From PNKC01 sp039917655 (lineage in GTDB: Bacteria > Chloroflexota > Dehalococcoidia > Tepidiformales > Tepidiformaceae), in the NCBI GenBank assembly GCA_039917655.1, contig JBDSJC010000021.1, positions 1 through 58,276 of the forward strand: a stretch of 58,276 nucleotides of DNA. Direction: 5' to 3'. This document shows, one piece after another, positions 42,489-49,456 of this stretch. Both the position numbers and the translations under genes were made by a program. The notes beneath the pieces were generated by a model that worked only from the letters and a program-made list of their open reading frames with translations, did not search any database and was not told the DNA's origin. The first letter of the stretch is position 1. Each line of letters begins with the position of its first letter.

Positions 42489-42910
42489 CCCGCAGCCACC
42501 GTGCCCTCGCCCGAGCCGAGCTGGAGCATGATGTGGGCGACCACGCGGCCCGTGCGGTCCATGCCCGCGCTGCAGTGCACCAGCACGGGCTTGGGCATGC
42601 GCTTGAACGCCTGCCAGGCCCGCTCCAGGTCTTCCGGCGTGAACGGGTGCGTCTGCTGGTCCTCTGTGCCGATGTGCTCGACATCCAGGCCGGAGGAACG
42701 GTAGCGCGCGATCAGCCCTTCCGGCACGGACTTTCGGTAGAGCCAGAGCTGGTCCGCGCCGATCAGGCAGATGACCGACCTGATGCCCAGCTCATCCGCC
42801 TCGCGCAGCCACTCTTCAACCACTCCCGCGGGCACAGTGTGCTCCGGGCCGGGCCGGAACCCCGGGCGCGGGCTGGTGGCAAGGACATCTTCGACAACCC
42901 AGTTCGGCAT
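42485..42910 (-). CDS. Dual-specificity/tyrosine phosphatase-like protein
   Basis: A 141-residue cytoplasmic protein-phosphatase fold. The active-site loop is HCSAGMDRTGR, which has the cysteine and arginine of the CX5R signature. The general acid may be in the DVEHIGTEDQQTHPFTPEDL region. I chose ATG 42910 because homologous sequence starts there and TACGCT ends 6 nt upstream. It overlaps the oxidoreductase gene by 4 nt. Its substrate could be a phosphotyrosine protein or a lipid or nucleotide phosphate. Confidence 0.85.
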   Translation of the reverse strand: MPNWVVEDVLATSPRPGFRPGPEHTVPAGVVEEWLREADELGIRSVICLIGADQLWLYRKSVPEGLIARYRSSGLDVEHIGTEDQQTHPFTPEDLERAWQAFKRMPKPVLVHCSAGMDRTGRVVAHIMLQLGSGEGTVAAG

Positions 42911-42970
42911 GGACTCAGCGTAACGGCCCGCCGCCCGGGGTTCCAACCTGAGCGCGGCGCTCCGGTAGCG

Positions 42971-43882
42971 TCAGTTGATCGGAAGCTTTTCCCACTCGGC
43001 CTGACGGGCGAAAAGCAAGTCGTGCATCTGCCAGAACTTGCCCTGTTCGTTGGCGCAGATGGCAGCGATGCTCGCGTTCCCGGCGTTCGGGTGGATCTGC
43101 GTGATCGGAAAGTGGAGGAAGGCGAGAGCGACGTCGTTCCCCAGCCTCGGGCGGATTCGCGCGAGATTGTCGTCGCCCCAGCGCTTGCAGAACGGGCACT
43201 GGAAATCGCTGAACTCGGCGATCATCACCTTCGCGTTGCGATTCCCCTCGACCGGCGCATCCGAGACATCCACTTTCGCGGCCAGGATCTGGAAGCGCGG
43301 CGGCGAACTGCTGGCCAGCGCCTGGATATTCGCCGAATAGCCTTCGAGCGAGGCCGGGCTGCCCTTTAGTTCCCTCTCGATGACCTCATCGAAGATCGCC
43401 GCCGGTTGCGCGCCGACGACCAACTTGTTGTTGATCACAAACGTCGGCGTGCCGTTGATTCCCAGCGCCGCCCCACGCTGCAATTGGCTGTTGATCAGGG
43501 CCACTTTCGCCTGAGAGGTTGTCTGATCTTGTAAGCACTGGCTGAACTTCGCATCGTCCATGCCGACCTGCTTTGCGTAGCCAGCGAACGTCGCGATCAG
43601 CGTCTTGGCCGTCGAGACCGGGGGCACGTCGTCTGGCTTAACGCTCTCGTTGGCGCTGGGGGAGGCGATGGCGACCACGTTTGTTGCTGGGGCGCTCGAA
43701 TCGTTCTGCGTGTACCAGATCGTCAACGAAATGATGATCGAACCAAGGACCAGCGCGGCAGGCGACAGGAAATAGGTCCACGCCGGCTGCTGCGGAGGCG
43801 CGGGTCGTCTGGGAGGCGCTGGCTGCGGTTCGGTTTCGGGGGAGCTGGCGCTTTCGGAGGGTTCGTCGGTCACGCTCTCCAT
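42971..43882 (-). CDS. Membrane-anchored DsbA-like thioredoxin, apparently circularly permuted
   Basis: A 303-residue thiol-disulfide protein with one membrane helix (about residues 40-58) after a proline-rich cytoplasmic N-terminus. In a standard DsbA the CxxC half precedes the cis-proline half. Here residues 93-173 hold the C-terminal half (KTLIATFAGYAKQVGMDDAKFSQCL, then GTPTFVINNKLVVGAQP), and residues 205-303 hold the N-terminal half (VMIAEFSDFQCPFCKRW, active cysteines 229 and 232, ending KFWQMHDLLFARQAEWEKLPIN). The ends would join naturally (EWEKLPIN to KTLIATFAGYAK). So this is one domain in swapped order, in an uninterrupted frame. It probably works outside the membrane. Confidence 0.85.
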   Translation of the reverse strand: MESVTDEPSESASSPETEPQPAPPRRPAPPQQPAWTYFLSPAALVLGSIIISLTIWYTQNDSSAPATNVVAIASPSANESVKPDDVPPVSTAKTLIATFAGYAKQVGMDDAKFSQCLQDQTTSQAKVALINSQLQRGAALGINGTPTFVINNKLVVGAQPAAIFDEVIERELKGSPASLEGYSANIQALASSSPPRFQILAAKVDVSDAPVEGNRNAKVMIAEFSDFQCPFCKRWGDDNLARIRPRLGNDVALAFLHFPITQIHPNAGNASIAAICANEQGKFWQMHDLLFARQAEWEKLPIN

Positions 43883-43916
43883 GGTGAGCCACCCCTGTCA
43901 TGCGCGCGACCAACGT

Positions 43917-44579
43917 TCACCGCGATGCATCCCGCCGCCGCAGCACAGCGAGCATCAACTCTTCCACTCGCACGAGGCCCGGGTCGTCCGCCTGCGCCTC
44001 TTCTACCCAGCGCTTCGCCTCGTTCCGCGGGAAGCCCAGCGCCGAGATGGCCTCTACGGCGTCCACCACCACGCGGCTCTGCTCCATGCGTTGGGCGTCC
44101 ACCGGCTTCTCCACGCCGCCATCCTGGAGTGCTGCTTCCGCCACCACTTTCCCCCGCAAGGTGGCGATGATCTTGTCCGCGCCCCGCGCCCCCACGCCCG
44201 GGAGGCGCGTCAACGTCGCCCGGTCTTCCTGTTCGATCGCCCGCGCAATCGTGCTCACCGAAACGTTCATCGCCTTGGCCGCTTTCGATGGCCCAATCCC
44301 TTCTACGGTCGTGAACTTACGGAAGAAGTCGCGCTCGGCCCGCCGCAAGAAGCCGACCAGCACTGGTACCGGCTGGTTGGCCGTCGCGTGGTAGAAGATG
44401 TGCAGCCCGATCGGGGGGAAGGCGGCTTCGTCCAGCCCATTCTCCCCGGCGATCAGCTGGAGTTCGGGCCAGAGGACGAGCGGCACCAGCACTTCGTAGC
44501 GCACTCCCTCCACGTCCACCTCCACGAGCGGTCCACCCGCATCCATGCGAGCCAGGTGTCCTTGAAGGTGTGTAATCAC
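43917..44579 (-). CDS. ruvA: Holliday junction branch migration protein RuvA
   Basis: RuvA binds Holliday junctions and loads the RuvB helicase in recombination repair. The 220-residue protein has the N-terminal OB domain (LQGHLARMDAGGPLVEVDVEGVRYEV), the helix-hairpin-helix pair (FTTVEGIGPSKAAKAM and RLPGVGARGADKII), and a C-terminal domain that contacts RuvB (AISALGFPRNEAKRWVEEA). I chose GTG 44579 because AGAGGA lies 7 nt upstream; the frame stays open further but enters the divergent DinB gene. No ruvB or ruvC is in the window. Confidence 0.94.
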   Translation of the reverse strand: MITHLQGHLARMDAGGPLVEVDVEGVRYEVLVPLVLWPELQLIAGENGLDEAAFPPIGLHIFYHATANQPVPVLVGFLRRAERDFFRKFTTVEGIGPSKAAKAMNVSVSTIARAIEQEDRATLTRLPGVGARGADKIIATLRGKVVAEAALQDGGVEKPVDAQRMEQSRVVVDAVEAISALGFPRNEAKRWVEEAQADDPGLVRVEELMLAVLRRRDASR

Positions 44580-44687
44580 GTAGCCGTCCTCTTCGCCGCC
44601 GAGTCTCAGGCTCAGTATGTCCGTTGGTAGGCGCTCGAAGTAGCGCGGGGCGCGTAGAATCCGGCCATCACACTCCGGAGGCCGTCC

Positions 44688-45149
44688 ATGATTTTGAAGA
44701 CAGAGCTGGCCGCTGGCATCCGTTTCGCTGGCGAACGGGCCGCTGCCGCCGCCACGATGACGAAAGACTGGGACTACCAACTTGGCCACGAATGGACGTC
44801 CCGCGCAGCGTTCTCGCATCTTGCGGCCACCGCCGGCGGCGCGGCTGGCCTCTACCCGATGCTGGCGGGCAGCGTCCTCTCTGGCCTCGGCGTCCCGCAG
44901 ATTGCCGCCAACAACGCCAAGGCCATCGGCAGGATGACGGACAAGTCGCAGGAGGAGGTCATCCAGGCGATCCGCGACGGCCACGAGGCCTCGGCCGCTT
45001 TCGTCGAGTCCCTGGACGATGCGGACCTCGCAAAAGTCGTCACGCTGGGGGGCTACGAAATGCCGAAGGCGGAGATCGTCGCGCAGGTCTGGATCCACCA
45101 CGCCATCGCCCACGCCTACGAAGCGAGCGCCCGTTGGCCGCTGCTTTAG
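44688..45149 (+). CDS. DinB-like protein, second copy
   Basis: A 153-residue helical protein. It shares the DinB-like layout with 5294-5770: an HEWTSRAAFSHLAATAGGAAGLYPML segment with paired histidines, a middle VIQAIRDGHEASAAFVESLDDADL helix, and the final HHAIAHAYEASARWPLL histidines, a possible metal site. GGAGG precedes the ATG, and TAGAAT lies about 30 nt upstream. It is divergent from ruvA. The substrate is unknown. Confidence 0.78.
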   Translation: MILKTELAAGIRFAGERAAAAATMTKDWDYQLGHEWTSRAAFSHLAATAGGAAGLYPMLAGSVLSGLGVPQIAANNAKAIGRMTDKSQEEVIQAIRDGHEASAAFVESLDDADLAKVVTLGGYEMPKAEIVAQVWIHHAIAHAYEASARWPLL

Positions 45150-45155
45150 GCTCAT

Positions 45156-45521
45156 TCACACCTTGACCGGCGGGTCGAATGCGAGCTGATGGCCCGCCTC
45201 CACCTTGGCCGCGGCACCAACGGGCAGTTCCACCACGCCCTTCGCTCCGCGCCCGCCGAAGGCCATCCCGGTCCACCTCCGCACGCCTCGCGCGACCTTC
45301 GTGACCCGCAACTCTTTGTCATAAAAGACCGCGTCGATCGGGAAGCGCATCCACATCATGTGGATCGAACTGCAGGGCTGGATCATCAGCCCCGCGCCCG
45401 GTGCAAGCGCGCCGCGCATCATCAGCCCCCGCGTCCGCGCCACCACGCCCGTGGCGTAGTCCAGCTGGTTGGCGATCGTTTCGCCGGTCGTGACATCTCG
45501 CAGGGTCGCCATCCGCGCCAC
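45156..45521 (-). CDS. DUF192 family protein, second copy
   Basis: A 121-residue single-domain DUF192 protein. The family core is intact: ARTRGLMMRGALAPGAGLMIQPCSSIHMMWMRFPIDAVFYDKELRV, then a basic loop. Unlike the protein at 34500 it has no signal helix, so it is probably cytoplasmic. It begins two in-frame ATGs (codons 1 and 4) into the frame, the choice being uncertain. It is convergent with the DinB-like gene. Function unknown. Confidence 0.83.
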   Translation of the reverse strand: MARMATLRDVTTGETIANQLDYATGVVARTRGLMMRGALAPGAGLMIQPCSSIHMMWMRFPIDAVFYDKELRVTKVARGVRRWTGMAFGGRGAKGVVELPVGAAAKVEAGHQLAFDPPVKV

Positions 45522-45569
45522 CTCTGCTGTGCAGGATAGCGCGCGTGGTCGGGCGCTGCCCGATCAGTA

Positions 45570-45650
45570 CGGAGCCAGGATTCGAGCCGCGACCGTAAGA
45601 GAGCGGTTGGCCCGGCATCTCACCGACCGTCAGAGCCGGGGGACTGCCCG
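45570..45650 (-). other. Degenerate tRNA-like remnant
   Basis: On the minus strand a D-arm-like GGTCGGTGAGATGC and T-arm-like GGTCGCGGCTCGAATCC are spaced as in a tRNA, but the arms are not properly paired. The opposite strand reads as GFEP-like sequence, which is typical of a tRNA read in antisense. I treat it as a remnant, not a gene. Confidence 0.25.
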
Positions 45651-45741
45651 AACCCTGCATGACAACGGAGCGCTGCGGTCACCCGAGGTTGGCGAAATGC
45701 GGCGATGAAGGCATTTTTCTCCGAACAGTGCTTTTGCGTTA

Positions 45742-45761
45742 TTAGCCCGTTTTAGCCCGTT
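45742..45761 (+). repeat. Tandem 10-nt duplication (TTAGCCCGTT)
   Basis: TTAGCCCGTT is repeated exactly and without a gap. It lies directly before the tRNA-like remnant at 45755-45835, as an integration duplication might. Confidence 0.5.
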
Positions 45762-45835
45762 CGCTAGCCGGTTGGGCGCGTTCTTGCGGTCCGAGGCCGA
45801 GGTCCGGGGTTCGAAGCCTGACGAGCGCCTGGCGT
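45755..45835 (+). other. Degenerate tRNA-like remnant
   Basis: A D-arm-like TAGCCGGTTGGGCGCG is followed by GAGGTC-like CGAGGTCCGG and the T-loop GGGTTCGAAGCC. The anticodon and T stems have mismatches and position 33 is not T, so it cannot be a working tRNA. No anticodon is assigned. Confidence 0.25.
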
Positions 45836-45984
45836 TTCGATGAGGGTGGCATGTCGAGGGGGTTGGCGTGGAGGGGTGGGTGGCGCTGGAGAGCAAGGTG
45901 CGGGCGATCAACCACGGGCAGCCTTCCAAAGTAACGCGGGCGCATCACCGCCAACGCCAAGCTGCTCTCTTGCCGGATGGCGAC

Positions 45985-46269
45985 TCAAACTGCCTGCGGA
46001 TCGGTCAGGTTGTCTTCCACGACCGTACGGCGCCGCATGAAAAGCCTGGGGTTCCCATACCTGCTTGCGCTCAGGGAGCTTGGCTCCGCGTGCACGATGT
46101 CTTCCTCATCCCCGAGTTTGCTACTCCACCTGCCATCGGCCAGTTGGCGTGCCACGTGCTGCGGGCTTCCCGTTGAGGTCGCGTAGAGCACCAGCTTTCC
46201 AAAGCCGTCCTCCCGCTCTCCATCCGCACAAACCTCGTAGCCCAGTGTTGAGTAGCCGGCAACGAACGC
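45985..46269 (-). pseudogene. 5'-truncated DUF7689-like gene remnant
   Basis: A minus-strand frame starts at about 46269, directly behind the ABC permease stop, with AFVAGYSTLGYEVCADGERE, and continues through GKLVLYATSTGSPQHVARQLADGRWSSKLGDEEDIVHAEP to a stop at 45985. This matches the C-terminal two thirds of small DUF7689-type proteins, as I recall the family. Its N-terminal part is missing, and the frame runs unstarted into the permease gene, so it is a truncated remnant. A GTG at 46191 could start a shorter peptide. Confidence 0.55.
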
Positions 46270-46276
46270 TTCGCCC

Positions 46277-47098
46277 CTACCCCCCGCGCAGACCCCAGCG
46301 TTCGTTCACCCACCGCTCCATCCGGCCGAATACCAGCCGGTCAACGACCATGCCGACGGCGACGATGACGAGCATGATGGCGACCACCTGCGAGACGTCG
46401 TTCAGATCGCGGCCCACCTGTAGAAGGTGGCCAAGGCTGAGGCTGGCGAACAACAACTCGGCGGCCAGCAGCGACCGCCAGGCGAACGACCAGCCGAGCT
46501 TCAGCCCTTGCACCATCGAAGGCAGCATGCCCGGCAGCACCACGTAGAGCGTCTGCTCCCACCAGCGGCCGCCGAACATCCGTGAGGCGCGCAGTTGTAG
46601 GGGCGGGATGCCGAGCACCCCGGTTCGCGAAGAGATGGCGATCGAGTTCACCGACCCCATGAGGACGACGAAGATGATCGCTTTCTCGTTAAGCCCGAAC
46701 CAGAGCAGCGCCAACGGAAACCAGGTGACGCTGGGCAACGATTGCAGCCCGAGTACGAGCGAGCCGATCGTCTCATCAACCCACCTCAGGCTGCCCATCG
46801 CCACCCCCACCGCCAGCCCGATGACGATCGAAAGCGAGTAACCGATCGCCATCCGCCGGATGGTAACTTTGCCCGCTTCCCAAAGGTCACCGTTTTCGAT
46901 GTTGTAGCGCAGCGCCTCGTAGACATCGCGCGGGCCAGGGAAGACGTAGGGCGCCCACACCTCTGCCAGGTAAATCAGCTGCCATGCCCCCAACAACCCA
47001 AGGTAGAAGACTGCGATGCGAACAGCCTTCCATGGCACACGCGTGCTGAGGCTCTTACCCGCAGCCGCGGATGAAACCGCACTCGCCGCCGCGCTCAT
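46277..47098 (-). CDS. ssuC: ABC transporter permease (SsuC/TauC-type)
   Basis: A 273-residue inner-membrane subunit of a nitrate/sulfonate/taurine-type importer, with about six helices. The cytoplasmic EAA-like loop is in the GVLGIPPLQLRASRMFGGRWWEQTLYVVLPGMLPSMVQGLKLGW segment, the binding site for the ATPase. ATG 47098 overlaps the ATPase stop by 4 nt (ATGA), so I prefer it over GTG 47107. The gene ends 8 nt before the DUF7689-like remnant. Substrate class is inferred from family only. Confidence 0.88.
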   Translation of the reverse strand: MSAAASAVSSAAAGKSLSTRVPWKAVRIAVFYLGLLGAWQLIYLAEVWAPYVFPGPRDVYEALRYNIENGDLWEAGKVTIRRMAIGYSLSIVIGLAVGVAMGSLRWVDETIGSLVLGLQSLPSVTWFPLALLWFGLNEKAIIFVVLMGSVNSIAISSRTGVLGIPPLQLRASRMFGGRWWEQTLYVVLPGMLPSMVQGLKLGWSFAWRSLLAAELLFASLSLGHLLQVGRDLNDVSQVVAIMLVIVAVGMVVDRLVFGRMERWVNERWGLRGG

Positions 47099-47946
47099 AT
47101 CGACCACCGAGCGCCGGGCCCCGCCGCCAGATGGTCAGGGTTGCGCAGCTCTTCGCGGATGTCCGCCGACAGGTCCACCACAGCGTGCGAATCCGGGCTG
47201 CGTGGATGTTCGAGGCCGATCGTGATCTCGCGCTTGATCCGGCCCGGCGAAGGCGACATGACGATCACGCGGTCGGCCAGGAGCACAGCCTCGCGCACGT
47301 TGTGAGTGATGAAGAGGATCGTCTTGCCGGTGCGCTGCCAGATCGACTGGAGTTCTTCCTGAAGGACGTCGCGGGTCTGGGCGTCCAGCGCGGCGAAGGG
47401 CTCGTCCATGAGCAGGATGCGCGGATCAACAGCGAGGCTGCGGGCGATCTGGACGCGCTGTTTCATGCCGCCGGAGAGTTCATGCACAAATGCGCGCTCG
47501 AACGGCTCGAGGCCCACGAGCTTGAGGTACTCGCTCGCGCGGTCTCGCCGCTCCTGCTTCGTCACCCCGGCCAGCTTCAGGCCGAATTCGATGTTTGCCC
47601 GCACGTTCATCCACGGGAACAACGCTGCTTCTTGAAAGACCACCACGCGGTCCGGGCCAGCCCCCCGGATCGGGATCCCGGAGGTCAGCACTTCGCCTTC
47701 GTCTGGCGCTTCGAACCCCGCCACCACGTTCAGCAGCGTCGATTTGCCACATCCGGAAGGCCCAACGACGCAGACGAACTCGCCTTCGGCGACATCCAAA
47801 TTTATGCCGCTCAAGGCGAGAGTGTCCGAACGCTTTGTGTTGAACCGTTTGCTCACGCCTCGCACCTGCAGGACGGGCGGGCTGGCTGGTTCTAGCACCG
47901 GTCCATCCTTTCGAGGCAGGGCCAGCCTGGCTGAGACCGCGGTCAC
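47095..47946 (-). CDS. ssuB: ABC transporter ATP-binding protein (SsuB/TauB-type)
   Basis: The 283-residue ATPase of the importer. Walker A is GPSGCGKST, the Q loop is in VVFQEAALFPW, the signature is LSGGMKQRV, Walker B is RILLMDEPFAALD, and the switch histidine is in FITHNVREAVLLADRV. It overlaps the binding-protein gene by 4 nt (GTGA) and the permease by 4 nt, so the three are translationally coupled. Nitrate, sulfonate or taurine cannot be distinguished by sequence alone. Confidence 0.92.
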   Translation of the reverse strand: MTAVSARLALPRKDGPVLEPASPPVLQVRGVSKRFNTKRSDTLALSGINLDVAEGEFVCVVGPSGCGKSTLLNVVAGFEAPDEGEVLTSGIPIRGAGPDRVVVFQEAALFPWMNVRANIEFGLKLAGVTKQERRDRASEYLKLVGLEPFERAFVHELSGGMKQRVQIARSLAVDPRILLMDEPFAALDAQTRDVLQEELQSIWQRTGKTILFITHNVREAVLLADRVIVMSPSPGRIKREITIGLEHPRSPDSHAVVDLSADIREELRNPDHLAAGPGARWSI

Positions 47947-49013
47947 TCGCTCACCGGCGCTAACATCAGTTCGCTCAAAACCTTATTGAGGATACTCAGT
48001 TGGTAGATCCCCTTCAGGTTCGGCTCTTTCCTGCCGAGCAGGCCGGCATCGAAGGCGTCTTTCGCGGACTTCGTCAGGCTCGATGCAATCGGGTCGTAGG
48101 TAAACGTCAGGTTCTTCCAGGCGCCGTCTATCGTCGCTTTGCTCAGCGCTTTGCCGGTCAGTTGTTCGATCCCCTTGTTGACCGCTTCTTTGCCCTGCTC
48201 CGGGTTCGCGTTGATGAACTGCGTTGCCCTAACCTCCGCCCGGACCAGGCTCTCCACGGCCTCCGGGTACTCCTTCAGGAACTTCGCGCTGACGACCAAC
48301 TGCGTGGTGACGAACTGTCCGTTCGGCCAGAGCGTCTTCTCATCGAGGAACACTCTGCCGCCAGCCTCAAGAATCAGACGCGTGGCCCACGGTTCGGGCG
48401 CCCAGGCTCCATCGATGTCGCCCTTTACGAAGAGCGTCAGTTGATCGGCGTTCGATGTCGGCAGGACCGTCACGTTGCCGCCATTCTCCTTGGGCTTTAG
48501 GCCGTTCTTCAGGAGGTACGACCGCAGGGCCACGTCCTGGGTGTTGCCGAGTTGCGGCGTGGCGATCTTCTTGCCGGCAAGGTCCCTGGCGGAGTTGATG
48601 TTCGCCTCCGGACGGACGATCAGCAGCGCGCCGCCACTGGCTGCGCCGGCGACGATGCGGACTTCGTCGCCGTTCGACTTCTGGAAGCCGTTGATAGCAG
48701 GGCTCGGCCCCACAAAGGCGGCATCGAGCTCTCCGGCGAACATCGCCTCGATTGCCGCCGGGCCTGCGTTGAAGACCTTCGTCTCCAGTTTGACTTTCGA
48801 GCCGAGCTCCGCCTGGAAGCTGCCATCCGCAACGCCCATCACCGCCGGGGCGTGCGTGACGTTGGCGAAGTAGCCGAACCGCAGGGTGACCGGCTTCTCT
48901 GCGCCCGGGGACGAGTCCGCCGCAGTCGCCCCATCATCACCGCAGGCGACGGCCAGTAGCGCCACAGCGGAGATGACAAGCATGAGCAAAGCGCCAGAGT
49001 TCGATCGTCGCAC
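47943..49013 (-). CDS. ssuA: ABC transporter substrate-binding lipoprotein (SsuA/TauA-type)
   Basis: The binding protein of the importer (356 residues from GTG 49013). A lipobox (LLAVACGDD) anchors it outside the membrane, followed by an NMT1/SsuA-type domain with RFGYFANVTHAPAVMGVADGSF, GPSPAINGFQ and GKKIATPQLGNTQDVALRSYL. I prefer GTG 49013, with AGGAG 10 nt upstream; GTG 49031 has no separate site. It is preceded by a terminator at 49035-49065 and ends with GTGA overlap into ssuB. Its ligand is inferred as an aliphatic sulfonate or similar. Confidence 0.87.
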   Translation of the reverse strand: MRRSNSGALLMLVISAVALLAVACGDDGATAADSSPGAEKPVTLRFGYFANVTHAPAVMGVADGSFQAELGSKVKLETKVFNAGPAAIEAMFAGELDAAFVGPSPAINGFQKSNGDEVRIVAGAASGGALLIVRPEANINSARDLAGKKIATPQLGNTQDVALRSYLLKNGLKPKENGGNVTVLPTSNADQLTLFVKGDIDGAWAPEPWATRLILEAGGRVFLDEKTLWPNGQFVTTQLVVSAKFLKEYPEAVESLVRAEVRATQFINANPEQGKEAVNKGIEQLTGKALSKATIDGAWKNLTFTYDPIASSLTKSAKDAFDAGLLGRKEPNLKGIYQLSILNKVLSELMLAPVSE

Positions 49014-49034
49014 GGGCCGTTGACTCCTCACAAT

Positions 49035-49065
49035 AAAAAAGGCCTCCCGGCGTATTGGGGAGGCC
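49035..49065 (-). terminator. Intrinsic terminator between yezD-like gene and ssuA
   Basis: On the minus strand GGCCTCCC and GGGAGGCC form an 8-bp stem, followed by six T bases. It lies 57 nt past the yezD-like stop and 22 nt before the ssuA start, so it may reduce read-through into ssuA. Confidence 0.85.
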
Positions 49066-49121
49066 TCCAGGTTTCTGGTCAGCCAGGTTGGTTGGGTCTG
49101 TGCGCTAGTGTCGATAGATGG

Positions 49122-49328
49122 TCATAGCCGCTTCTTCTCCGTGGTCTCTATCTGCACTACTTTGCCGTCCTGGACCATCAGCTGGATGGAGCCATGCCTC
49201 AGGCGGCGCAGCGATGCAAGCACCTCGACCACAACCGCCCGCTCAGCCGTCGTGAGCGCACGGTCGGCCGAGGTAGCGACTTCGGTCGTCCAGCGGGGCA
49301 GGGTTTGATCTCCGTTGGCGGTATTCAT
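49122..49328 (-). CDS. YezD family (DUF2292) small protein
   Basis: A 68-residue protein of the DUF2292 family. The C-terminal core SIQLMVQDGKVVQIETTEKKR is characteristic. I chose ATG 49328 over an upstream in-frame start because the family begins near there. Members are often found near cysteine or sulfur assimilation genes, and here it precedes an SsuABC-type importer on the same strand, which supports a sulfur-related role. TTGCAA and TATTGT (16-nt spacer) at about 49343-49370 form a possible promoter. Confidence 0.75.
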   Translation of the reverse strand: MNTANGDQTLPRWTTEVATSADRALTTAERAVVVEVLASLRRLRHGSIQLMVQDGKVVQIETTEKKRL

Positions 49329-49456
49329 GACTTTATCAGTAGACAATATCAGGAAACCGGGCAGTTGCAACAGCCGGCGAAGGTCGGCGGTCCGACGTCC
49401 TTGTCTCAGGGTTGACCCAAATTGCCGCTTACGCGCGTATTGCTAGTATTCGCCTC

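Noticed and set aside
43917..45155. Longer ruvA start upstream of 44579
   Set aside because: Upstream codons run into the divergent DinB gene and lack family similarity; the GTG with AGAGGA seven bases upstream fits RuvA's N-terminus.
45840..45985. Short open frames on the plus strand with GVGG and RGG-rich sequence
   Set aside because: They are low-complexity and lie between remnants; no start site or homology is supported.
49013..49121. SAM riboswitch before ssuA
   Set aside because: The terminator is present, but no S-box (GAGGG, GCAACC) motif lies in the 90-nt leader.
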